This document shows positions 1 to 5,324 of a stretch of DNA of 5,345 nucleotides, one piece after another. The stretch's first letter is position 1. Every line of letters starts with the position of its first letter. The notes under the pieces are model-generated. The model searched no databases. It was not told the DNA's origin and saw nothing but the letters and a program-made list of their open reading frames with translations. The stretch comes from CAZRNB01 sp964601355 (GTDB lineage Bacteria; Planctomycetota; Phycisphaerae; Sedimentisphaerales; Anaerobacaceae). The position numbers and the translations under genes are program-made. Location: positions 1 through 5,345 of the forward strand of contig CAZRNB010000163.1 in assembly GCA_964601355.1 (NCBI GenBank), written 5' to 3'.

Positions 1-62
1 GTCTGCAAAGCCTTTGGCAGCCTGAAAAATCTACCTACAAACAGCAGGTGCACCCCGGCTAA
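1..62 (+). CDS. Possible C-terminal tail of an upstream gene (partial)
   Basis: In the frame beginning at base 3 the sequence is open from the window edge to a TAA at 60-62, and its last residues read LWQPEKSTYKQQVHPG. This looks like an ordinary hydrophilic protein tail. The frame beginning at base 1 is also open, to a TAG at 79-81, so the choice of frame is uncertain. About 20 codons are too few to name a family. If real, the gene would lie upstream of the EIIA-CBS gene on the same strand, 74 bases away, with a separate promoter candidate between them. No convincing terminator with a T-run follows the TAA. Confidence 0.3.
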   Translation, partial: LQSLWQPEKSTYKQQVHPG

Positions 63-83
63 ACGGATTCATCGACTTTAGAC

Positions 84-111
84 TTGACAAATTAGAATTT
101 TTTATTAGCAT
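84..111 (+). promoter_or_regulatory. Candidate sigma-70 promoter for the EIIA-CBS/permease unit
   Basis: A perfect -35 hexamer TTGACA lies at 84-89. It is followed 16 bases later by TAGCAT at 106-111, which matches the -10 consensus at four of six positions. The stretch is clearly more AT-rich than the flanking coding DNA. Transcription would begin near 118 and give a leader of about 19 nt with no Shine-Dalgarno sequence. A second possible -10, TATAAA at 125-130, lies only 6 bases before the ATG and would give a leaderless message. The hexamers are seen directly; promoter activity is inferred. Confidence 0.5.
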
Positions 112-136
112 CAATGATTCTTTATATAAACAGACT

Positions 137-1066
137 ATGGCTGACAAGACCAATCACATCCAGTTCTCATCGCTTTTCAGACCTACCGAGGTTATCTGCC
201 AAACAGAGCAAGCCAGCCGTGATACGCTGTTAAAAGACCTGCTGCAGTTGCTGGCGTATCAGCGCGGCGTCGGCAATGTCAATGAAGCGTACTCGGCTGT
301 GCTGGAACGTGAAAATGAGATGCCCACAATTGTTGCGCCGGGCATTGCGATGCCTCACGCCAGGCTGGAAGCCATCCATCAAATAATAGTAGGGGTGGCG
401 ACATCTAAAAACGGCATAGTATATGACAAAAAAAATCCTGATAAGCTCGTCAAGCTCATTATCCTTACGCTGGCCCCGAAGGATGCTCCGGGGGCATATC
501 TTCAGGCGATAAGCTCTTTAGCCAATATTTGCAAAGACCCGGCGACGGCGGACATAGTCGCGGCCCTTGCTGTGCCTGAAAAAATCTGGAGCTTTTTCGA
601 CCAGGGCGGCCTGGTTCTGCCCGACCATTTGTGTGCGCGGGACGTGATGGAGCCGGCTGAGGCGCAGTTGCAGGAGCACGACACGCTTGAGCGTGCGATT
701 GATTTGTTTGTTCATCACAGGCTCAATGAGCTCCCGGTGGTTGATAAAGACGGCGAATTGATTGGTGTGGTGACAACATACGAGCTGTTGCGGGTATGTC
801 TGCCGGATTATATCCTCTGGATGGAGGACCTGACGCCGATAATGAACTTTGAGCCTTTTGCTGAAATTCTGCGAAAGGAAAGCAAGACGTGGCTGGCCGA
901 GATCATGACCAGCGATTATGCAACCGTATTGGACACTGCGCCTGCAATTCAGGCTGCAAAAGAGATTACGCGACAAAAAGCCAACCGCGCTTACGTAGTG
1001 CAGGGCAAGAAACTTCTGGGAGTAGTGTCGCTGGAAAGACTCTTGAGCAAAATTCTCCGGGAATAA
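137..1066 (+). CDS. PTS EIIA (fructose/nitrogen type) fused to a CBS-domain pair
   Basis: This is a soluble cytoplasmic regulator of 309 residues with no signal peptide or membrane segment. Residues about 10-155 form a PTS_EIIA_2 domain. The phospho-acceptor motif GIAMPHAR places the active histidine at His74, and Arg58 (in LERE) fits the conserved arginine before it. A second histidine common in this family, in an 'HL' pair, appears to be Tyr121 here (GAYLQ). Residues about 166-222 form the first CBS domain (DVM...ELPVVDKDGELIGVVT) and about 252-307 the second (EIMTS...AYVVQGKKLLGVVS). Such pairs usually bind adenine nucleotides. In the EIIA-Ntr family the phosphorylation state controls partner proteins, including potassium transport systems. 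The permease gene starts 3 bases downstream, so I infer that this protein gates or regulates that permease. The ATG at 137 is chosen because it sits just after the promoter zone and gives the full EIIA fold. No Shine-Dalgarno is visible. The domain call is firm; the partner and signal are inferred. Confidence 0.95.
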   Translation: MADKTNHIQFSSLFRPTEVICQTEQASRDTLLKDLLQLLAYQRGVGNVNEAYSAVLERENEMPTIVAPGIAMPHARLEAIHQIIVGVATSKNGIVYDKKNPDKLVKLIILTLAPKDAPGAYLQAISSLANICKDPATADIVAALAVPEKIWSFFDQGGLVLPDHLCARDVMEPAEAQLQEHDTLERAIDLFVHHRLNELPVVDKDGELIGVVTTYELLRVCLPDYILWMEDLTPIMNFEPFAEILRKESKTWLAEIMTSDYATVLDTAPAIQAAKEITRQKANRAYVVQGKKLLGVVSLERLLSKILRE

Positions 1067-1069
1067 ACA

Positions 1070-2554
1070 ATGGCGGAACCTAATACAAAAAGAGACATGC
1101 TTTATACTGCCGGACGGGTAATCATTATGCTGATTATCAGCGGTTTTGTAGGGCTGCTTGGACATTCATTTGGATTGGAGCAGAAACAGGTAATATCCTG
1201 CTCAATTTTTATTCTCATTATAATGTCCACACTTCTATTCTGGAAATTCCGCCTGGCCATAGCTTTTGTAGGTATTGGCGTTCTGATGGGCGCCAAGGTG
1301 CTGACGCTGGACAATTTCATCCGCGAGTGCAAGCTGGATGTTATACTTTTTTTAGTTGGGATGATGGTGACGGTTGGCGTGCTCAAGGAGCTGGGTTTAT
1401 TTACCTGGATAATTCAGTCCGTCATAGGTCTTAAGGGAATAACCGGGCCCAAGTTTGTGGTTATTATTGTTTTTCTCGGGGCATTTATGGCTTGTGCCGT
1501 GGATGAGGTTACCTCTATTGTGTTTGTTGCAACGCTGATATTTCAGGTCTGTGATACTCTGAAGGTCCGTCCGATTCCATTTATCATCATCGCTGTTATG
1601 GGGACAAACATCGGCTCAAGCGGGACAATGCTCGGCAATCCCGTCGGGATTCTGATTGGTCAAAACGCCAATCCGCCTCTTAGCTTTATGGATTTTATGA
1701 CATGGTCATTTCCGATTATGTTGCTGACGCTATCGATTTCGCTTGGTGTGCTGATGTGGTGGTTTAGGCAGGAGATTGCTCTATTGTCGCAACGCCTGGA
1801 GGCACGCCGCGAATTAGGGCTGGGATTAGGTCCGCTTGTACGGATTCCGTATAAGCGAGGGCTGGTGGTTCTTGTGGGCATGATATTGTTCATCGCTTTG
1901 CATCACCATCTTGAGAGGGGTCTGGGGCTGGAAGCCAACACTATCCTGATCGTTGCGCCGCTGGTGATAGCAGGAGTCTTGATGCTCTGGCGCCACGAGC
2001 GGTCGAGGCACTATATTGAGGCGGACGTTGAGTGGTGGACTCTTCTATTTTTTATGATGCTGTTTGCAGTAGCGGGCACCCTGGAGGAGACAAAGGTAAC
2101 ACAGAAAATCGCAGATTTCTCTCAGGAAGCTTTTGGTAATCGTCTTTCGATCTTGACACCGCTGGTTATCGGTACTTCTGCTGCCGGGTCGGCATTCGTG
2201 GATAATATTGTGTTTGTCGCGGCTTTTATGCCGATTGTTGAAAAGCTTCAACAGACGCCGTTAATATGGGCTTTGCTGCAGGGGACGTGTCTTGGCGGCA
2301 ATATTACTATGATCGGCTCAACCGCCAACATTGTGGCGCTGGGAATGCTGGAAAAACGCTATCGAACCCACGTTGCTTTTCTCGAGTGGCTTAAAGTGGG
2401 GCTGATTGTTGGGATTCTTTCGTGCCTGATAGCATGGGGTGGCATTGCGCTTTTGTCACCTTACATGCCCACGGTCAAAGAGCGTCAGATGCATCGGCTG
2501 GCACAGCCGAATAGTCAGTTGGAACAGCTTAATGCGATGGAAAAACTGCCTTGA
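1070..2554 (+). CDS. ArsB/NhaD-superfamily (SLC13-like) ion permease
   Basis: This is an integral inner-membrane protein of 494 residues with about 11-13 hydrophobic segments in two repeats. They are separated by a charged loop at about 233-263. Each repeat carries the family's paired motifs. In repeat one these are VDEVTS (144-149) and GTNIGSSGTMLGNP (178-191). In repeat two they are SAFVDN (374-379) and LGGNITMIGSTAN (408-420). VEWWTLLFF at 320-328 resembles the matching segment of P-protein/NhaD-type members. These motifs form the ion/substrate site in the superfamily, which includes Na+/H+ antiporters, arsenite pumps and carboxylate carriers. The substrate cannot be assigned here. Repeat one has Asp145-Glu146 where relatives commonly have Asp-Asn. 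A hydrophilic tail of about 28 residues ends the protein. The gene starts 3 bases after the EIIA-CBS stop with only a weak GGGA at 1059-1062, so translation is probably coupled. No arsR, arsA or arsC homologue lies in the window, so an arsenite role has no support from context. Confidence 0.92.
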   Translation: MAEPNTKRDMLYTAGRVIIMLIISGFVGLLGHSFGLEQKQVISCSIFILIIMSTLLFWKFRLAIAFVGIGVLMGAKVLTLDNFIRECKLDVILFLVGMMVTVGVLKELGLFTWIIQSVIGLKGITGPKFVVIIVFLGAFMACAVDEVTSIVFVATLIFQVCDTLKVRPIPFIIIAVMGTNIGSSGTMLGNPVGILIGQNANPPLSFMDFMTWSFPIMLLTLSISLGVLMWWFRQEIALLSQRLEARRELGLGLGPLVRIPYKRGLVVLVGMILFIALHHHLERGLGLEANTILIVAPLVIAGVLMLWRHERSRHYIEADVEWWTLLFFMMLFAVAGTLEETKVTQKIADFSQEAFGNRLSILTPLVIGTSAAGSAFVDNIVFVAAFMPIVEKLQQTPLIWALLQGTCLGGNITMIGSTANIVALGMLEKRYRTHVAFLEWLKVGLIVGILSCLIAWGGIALLSPYMPTVKERQMHRLAQPNSQLEQLNAMEKLP

Positions 2555-2579
2555 ATAAGCGGGGAATATCCGCATCAAG
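2548..2579 (-). terminator. Weak hairpin in the convergent gap, possible terminator for the kinase gene
   Basis: The 27-base gap between two converging genes carries an imperfect inverted repeat. The inner arms are GCGG (2559-2562) and CCGC (2570-2573), and the outer arms are CTTGA (2550-2554) and TCAAG (2575-2579), separated by a small internal loop. On the minus strand the hairpin is followed, after a few bases, by five T's (A-run at 2541-2545 on the plus strand), which fits a weak intrinsic terminator for the kinase operon. On the plus strand no T-run follows. The T-run lies inside the last codons of the permease gene. Confidence 0.35.
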
Positions 2580-2581
2580 CC

Positions 2582-4126
2582 TCAAAGAAATAATGCGGCC
2601 TTTGTGTTCAGGGGCAAAAAGACCGTGAACGTACTGCCCTGCCCGATCTGGCTTTCGACCTCAATTCTGCCGCCGTGCATATTCACGATTTCCTTAACGA
2701 TGGCCAGGCCCAGTCCCGTTCCTGGTACGCCTTTGCCGGATGGAAGCACTCGGTAGAACCGGTCAAATATCTTAGGTAAAGCCTCTTTAGGTATTCCAAT
2801 ACCGTTATCGCTAACACAGATGACCAGCTCCTGGCCTTCGCGTTGAGCCGAAACGGATACTTGTCCTTTTTCAAGTGTAAATTTAATGGCATTATTAACC
2901 AGGTTCATAACCATAGACTGAATTTCGCCTTCATCACCCTGGAGTTTGCCAAGCTCATCACCAATGTCAGCCTTCAATTGGATATTCTTTTTCTTGACTA
3001 CGGGCTGCAAACCGGATAAAACCTGGCCAATGACGGCAGAAATATCCACCGGCTCCCTCGCAAATTTGACGGCTCCTGATTCGATTCGTGATATTTCCAG
3101 AAGGCTTTCGATCAGATTTTTTAATATATCTGATTCTTCATTAATAATGGTTAAAAACTCATGCCTAACCTGCTCAGGCATATTTTGATCGCGTAGTATC
3201 GTTGCCGTATAGGCCTTTATTGAAGTCAAAGGCGTACGCAATTCATGTGAAACAGAGGAAACAAAATCTGTTTTCATGCGATCAATTTCGCGCTCGGCAG
3301 CGACGTCGCGCAGCGCCATAACTACGCCGATGATAGAACCGTGGTCTTTGCGAATAGGCGCAGCAGTGGCAGAGACAGGTTGCTGACTACCGTCTTTCGT
3401 GATAAGCACATCTCGGTCGGTTCCGCTTTCAGAATTGCCGGAGCCAAGCACTTTATCGATTGGACTTTCGAGTGTATTTTTTGTTTTTTCATCGATGATG
3501 TGAAGGATTTCATCGACCGATTTTGCCTGGGCCTCTTCAAAGCTCCATCCGGTAAGATTTTCAGCTACTTTGTTAAACAGGATAACTCGCTTTTCGGCAT
3601 CTACCGCGATGACCCCATCCGTCATGCTGGAAAGAGTCACTGCCAGAAGCTCTTTTTCATCTGCAAGCTGCTCGGTTCGCTGCTCGACTAATGCTTCGAG
3701 GTTGTCATGATACTCCCTTAGAGCATCCTTTGTCTTTTTGTGAGTGATGGCCTTTTCTATAACCTGCGGCAGAACTTTCAGGTAATTACGCTCGATGTCT
3801 TTAACCATGTAATCATAAGCGCCGGCTTTCATGGCTTTAATAGCGATTTCCTCGTCCCCCGCACCGGTAGAAAAAATAACAGGCATGTCTTTGGTTAGAT
3901 TAAAAACATCGAACGCCGTGCCGTCACCGAGAGAGTAATCGGTAATTACAATATCGAATCTTTCACTCGCCAGGATATTCCTGGCCTGTGCAAAAGAGCC
4001 GGCTATTTTGTAATCGTATACAAGCTCTTGCTCTTTGATCAGCCGCTCAAAAGCCATCTGGTCGAGCTTGTCGTCTTCGATAAGCAACACTTTGTATCCT
4101 TTATTTTCGGTTATCTTATCGGTCAC
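2582..4126 (-). CDS. Soluble histidine kinase with N-terminal receiver (REC-PAS-HisKA-HATPase)
   Basis: This is a 514-residue protein without membrane segments, so a cytoplasmic kinase. Residues about 11-128 are a receiver domain with acidic pair Asp18-Asp19, phospho-acceptor Asp63 (ITDYSLGDG), Thr87 and Lys109. A charged helix at about 130-160 leads to a PAS domain at about 160-275 that opens with LLAVTLSSMTDGVIAVD. The HisKA domain (about 282-350) carries the H-box SVSHELRTPL with phospho-acceptor His294. The ATPase domain has the N box (NLVNNAIKF, 408-416), the G1 box DNGIGIP (440-446), the F box (KIFDRFYR, 452-459) and the G2 box GTGLGLAIV (469-477). All catalytic motifs look intact. The start is GTG at 4124-4126, overlapping the upstream response-regulator gene by 11 bases, which suggests translational coupling. 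With the receiver in front, kinase activity is probably modulated by phosphorylation of Asp63 from another kinase. The signal sensed by PAS is unknown, and no cofactor-binding residue can be called with certainty. Confidence 0.95.
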   Translation of the reverse strand: MTDKITENKGYKVLLIEDDKLDQMAFERLIKEQELVYDYKIAGSFAQARNILASERFDIVITDYSLGDGTAFDVFNLTKDMPVIFSTGAGDEEIAIKAMKAGAYDYMVKDIERNYLKVLPQVIEKAITHKKTKDALREYHDNLEALVEQRTEQLADEKELLAVTLSSMTDGVIAVDAEKRVILFNKVAENLTGWSFEEAQAKSVDEILHIIDEKTKNTLESPIDKVLGSGNSESGTDRDVLITKDGSQQPVSATAAPIRKDHGSIIGVVMALRDVAAEREIDRMKTDFVSSVSHELRTPLTSIKAYTATILRDQNMPEQVRHEFLTIINEESDILKNLIESLLEISRIESGAVKFAREPVDISAVIGQVLSGLQPVVKKKNIQLKADIGDELGKLQGDEGEIQSMVMNLVNNAIKFTLEKGQVSVSAQREGQELVICVSDNGIGIPKEALPKIFDRFYRVLPSGKGVPGTGLGLAIVKEIVNMHGGRIEVESQIGQGSTFTVFLPLNTKAALFL

Positions 4127-4535
4127 TTGGCAGCTCGCTTAAATACCAGTATTCATGAATTGTTCCAAGAGCTTCGACGAATCTATTAAAGTCAATAGGT
4201 TTGACAATATAGCCCGCCACGCTCAAACTAAAACATGCCTCTATATCCTTTTTCGTGTCGGACGTGGACATTACTATGATAGGAATGCTTTTGAGAATCT
4301 CATCGACCTTTATAATTTCCAGCAGCTCAATGCCGCTCATTCTGGGGGCGTTTAAATCCAGGATAATGATGCAGGGTTTCGTATTAGTTTCGTTTCTTAA
4401 ATATTCCAGAGCATCTTTACCATCTTTCAAATGAACCAAGTGATTGTCGATATGCAGATGTTTAATCGCCCGCTGAACCGTCATGACATCTACGGCATCA
4501 TCTTCAATTAGCAGCAGTGGTTTTAGGCTTTTCAT
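4116..4535 (-). CDS. Rcp1-like single-domain response regulator
   Basis: This 139-residue protein is one receiver domain with no output domain. Key residues are Glu11-Asp12-Asp13, phospho-acceptor Asp60 (IILDLNAPRMSG), Ser90/Thr91 in IVMSTS, and Lys112 in the VKP motif. The LDLN-PRM-G pattern and a C-terminal aromatic-rich segment ending YWYLSELP (129-136) resemble the Rcp1 family, stand-alone partners of phytochrome-type and related kinases. It is the first gene of a unit with the receiver-PAS kinase: its TAA at 4116-4118 lies inside the kinase start region, an 11-base overlap. The kinase is the obvious candidate partner, either phosphorylating this protein or receiving from it through a relay. 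The ATG at 4533-4535 gives a normal receiver N-terminus. No strong Shine-Dalgarno precedes it; the nearest purine run, GGAAG, is about 13 bases away. Confidence 0.93.
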   Translation of the reverse strand: MKSLKPLLLIEDDAVDVMTVQRAIKHLHIDNHLVHLKDGKDALEYLRNETNTKPCIIILDLNAPRMSGIELLEIIKVDEILKSIPIIVMSTSDTKKDIEACFSLSVAGYIVKPIDFNRFVEALGTIHEYWYLSELPSDR

Positions 4536-4721
4536 GTTTCAGCTTCTGCTTCCGGCATAGTTATTACCAGGAAGCATATACTTCTTTGCTCAGCCGGCTC
4601 ATGCTGCGTAGCGACTCTGTTTTGTGCAGCTTCTACTGTCCGCAGTATTGCAACGAAGGACTGGCTGCATAGCAAAAAGCTGCTTCGCAGAGCAGCAAGT
4701 GCTGATATAATTCAACGTTTT
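4536..4721 (-). other. Intergenic region between two response regulators; open frame without a start
   Basis: These 186 bases separate two minus-strand genes. The right end holds the terminator of the upstream receiver gene. No convincing -35/-10 pair for the Rcp1-like gene was found. TATATG (4573-4578) and TAATAA (4562-4567) are possible -10 elements without good -35 partners. One minus-strand frame stays open for 59 codons, from just after a TGA at 4712-4714 to a TGA at 4532-4534 that overlaps the ATG of the Rcp1-like gene. Its only ATG is eight codons from the end. Several short inverted repeats lie here: AGCCGGCT (4592-4599), GAAG/CTTC around 4571-4584, and GCTGC/GCAGC pairs. This is either non-coding structured or repeat DNA, or a decayed gene fragment. 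Confidence 0.5.
4674..4696 (-). terminator. Intrinsic terminator after the stand-alone receiver gene
   Basis: On the minus strand, GCTGCT (4691-4696) pairs perfectly with AGCAGC (4679-4684) around a six-base loop. Five T's follow immediately (4674-4678). It lies 25 bases past the TAA of the receiver gene at 4722. The stem is short (6 bp) but GC-rich, and the T-run is directly adjacent, so it fits a Rho-independent terminator. It would make the receiver gene monocistronic and separate it from the regulator/kinase pair downstream. Confidence 0.65.
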
Positions 4722-5117
4722 TTATTTGTTTTCTGCTCTTGCGTATTTTTCCAGCTTTTTCCGGATGGTGTTGCCTAACTGCATTGGGTCGAAGGGCTTG
4801 GTTATGTAATCATCGGCACCTTCACACAAGGCTTGTCCTACGTCGCTCATCATTCCCTTGGCCGTCAGCATAAAGACCGGTATATTTTCCGTTGATTTAT
4901 CCTGCCTGAGTTTGGCGAGAACTTCCAATCCGTCCATACCCGGCATCATCCAGTCTAATAAAATCACATCAGGCTGGAGCTCTTTGGCAAGGACAATAGC
5001 TTCCGGTCCATCTGCGGACGAGTGCACTTCAAGGCCGTCCAGCTTAAGATTATATTCTAAAATCCTCCGTATATGCTCTTCATCCTCTACCACCAGCACG
5101 GAAATCCTTCTATCCAT
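4722..5117 (-). CDS. Stand-alone receiver-domain response regulator (CheY/OmpR-type receiver)
   Basis: This 131-residue protein is a single receiver domain with no output domain. The acidic cluster is Glu11-Asp12-Glu13, the phospho-acceptor is Asp55 in LLDWMMPGMDG, the switch residue is Thr85 in MLTAKG, and the conserved lysine is Lys107 in ITKPFDP. The alpha4-beta5-alpha5 face (GADDYITKPFDPMQL) resembles OmpR-class receivers, but the protein ends after helix 5 with a short charged tail and has no winged-helix domain. It differs in subtype from the Rcp1-like regulator downstream. It has its own strong promoter, a long leader, a good Shine-Dalgarno and its own terminator, so it is probably expressed as a separate unit. 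It could be a relay partner of the receiver-PAS kinase encoded further downstream, but nothing in the sequence proves this. Its cognate kinase could equally lie outside the window. Confidence 0.94.
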   Translation of the reverse strand: MDRRISVLVVEDEEHIRRILEYNLKLDGLEVHSSADGPEAIVLAKELQPDVILLDWMMPGMDGLEVLAKLRQDKSTENIPVFMLTAKGMMSDVGQALCEGADDYITKPFDPMQLGNTIRKKLEKYARAENK

Positions 5118-5125
5118 TATTTAGT

Positions 5126-5130
5126 CTCCT
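5126..5130 (-). promoter_or_regulatory. Shine-Dalgarno of the stand-alone receiver gene
   Basis: AGGAG on the minus strand lies 8 bases before the ATG at 5115-5117, the optimal distance. It fixes the start of this gene. It is the only strong Shine-Dalgarno in the window; the other four genes have weak or no match. Confidence 0.85.
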
Positions 5131-5288
5131 GGTTAGTCTTGATAAAATCTTCGCAGAATAAATCTGTACCTGACATTTCAACAAAGGCTCAGCGGTTTGT
5201 CATAACTGCAATGCTAAGGCACCAAATTCCCAAAAAACCTTAGGCAGTATTTTCCGCCCCGGCACAAAACCCCCATAAAGAATAGTTT
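5131..5288 (-). promoter_or_regulatory. Long structured 5' leader of the receiver gene
   Basis: If transcription starts about 7 bases after the -10 element, the message has a leader of about 170 nt. Two overlapping hairpins are possible on the minus strand. The first is GGCGG (5254-5258) with CTGCC (5243-5247), containing one G-U pair and followed after five bases by six T's (5232-5237), so it looks like a weak attenuator. The second is CTAAGG (5238-5243) with CCTTAG (5214-5219), and it shares bases with the first. ACAAA/TTTGT arms (5196-5200 and 5181-5185) could form a third. No known riboswitch class was recognised. The pairings are seen; a regulatory role is inferred. Confidence 0.35.
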
Positions 5289-5290
5289 TA

Positions 5291-5305
5291 GACCATTATA
5301 CGGTC
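5291..5305. repeat. Inverted repeat over the -10 element, operator-like
   Basis: GACC (5291-5294) and GGTC (5302-5305) form perfect four-base arms around a seven-base AT-rich centre that contains the -10 hexamer. A nested pair, ATAAT/ATTAT (5295-5299 and 5306-5310 by position), overlaps it. On the minus strand TATGAC occurs twice with a 12-base period (5315-5320 and 5303-5308), between the -35 and -10 elements. The layout suits a repressor site, but short arms in AT-rich DNA can arise by chance. Confidence 0.35.
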
Positions 5306-5324
5306 ATAATTATCGTCATATCAA
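5295..5324 (-). promoter_or_regulatory. Strong sigma-70-type promoter of the receiver gene
   Basis: On the minus strand TTGATA (5319-5324, five of six consensus bases) is followed by an 18-base spacer and a perfect TATAAT (5295-5300). The region further upstream to the window edge is very AT-rich, as expected for an UP-like flank. This is the best promoter match in the window. It points toward the receiver gene, whose ATG is about 180 bases downstream. Confidence 0.75.

Noticed and set aside
1..35. CTGC/GCAG hairpin at the left edge as a terminator
   Set aside because: No T-run follows on the plus strand, and the stem lies within the possible coding tail.
47..54. Eight-base palindrome GGTGCACC
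   Set aside because: It is too short and isolated to call an operator, and it lies in the possible tail of the upstream gene.
137..1066. Sugar-specific fructose PTS component
   Set aside because: There is no EIIB, EIIC, HPr or sugar-catabolism gene nearby, and the fusion to CBS domains next to an ion permease points to regulation instead.
518..1165. Minus-strand open frame of 215 codons across the EIIA-CBS gene and the permease start
   Set aside because: It lies antisense to a clear EIIA-CBS gene and shows no domain pattern. It is rich in His, Arg, Gln and Cys, as expected from an antisense shadow.
1070..2554. Arsenite efflux pump (arsB) assignment
   Set aside because: The motifs match the wider ArsB/NhaD superfamily, but no arsR, arsA or arsC neighbour is present and the motif detail is closer to NhaD/P-protein-like members. 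The substrate was left open.
3341..3691. Plus-strand open frame of 116 codons inside the kinase gene
   Set aside because: It is antisense to the intact PAS region of the kinase and has no family motif or promoter of its own.
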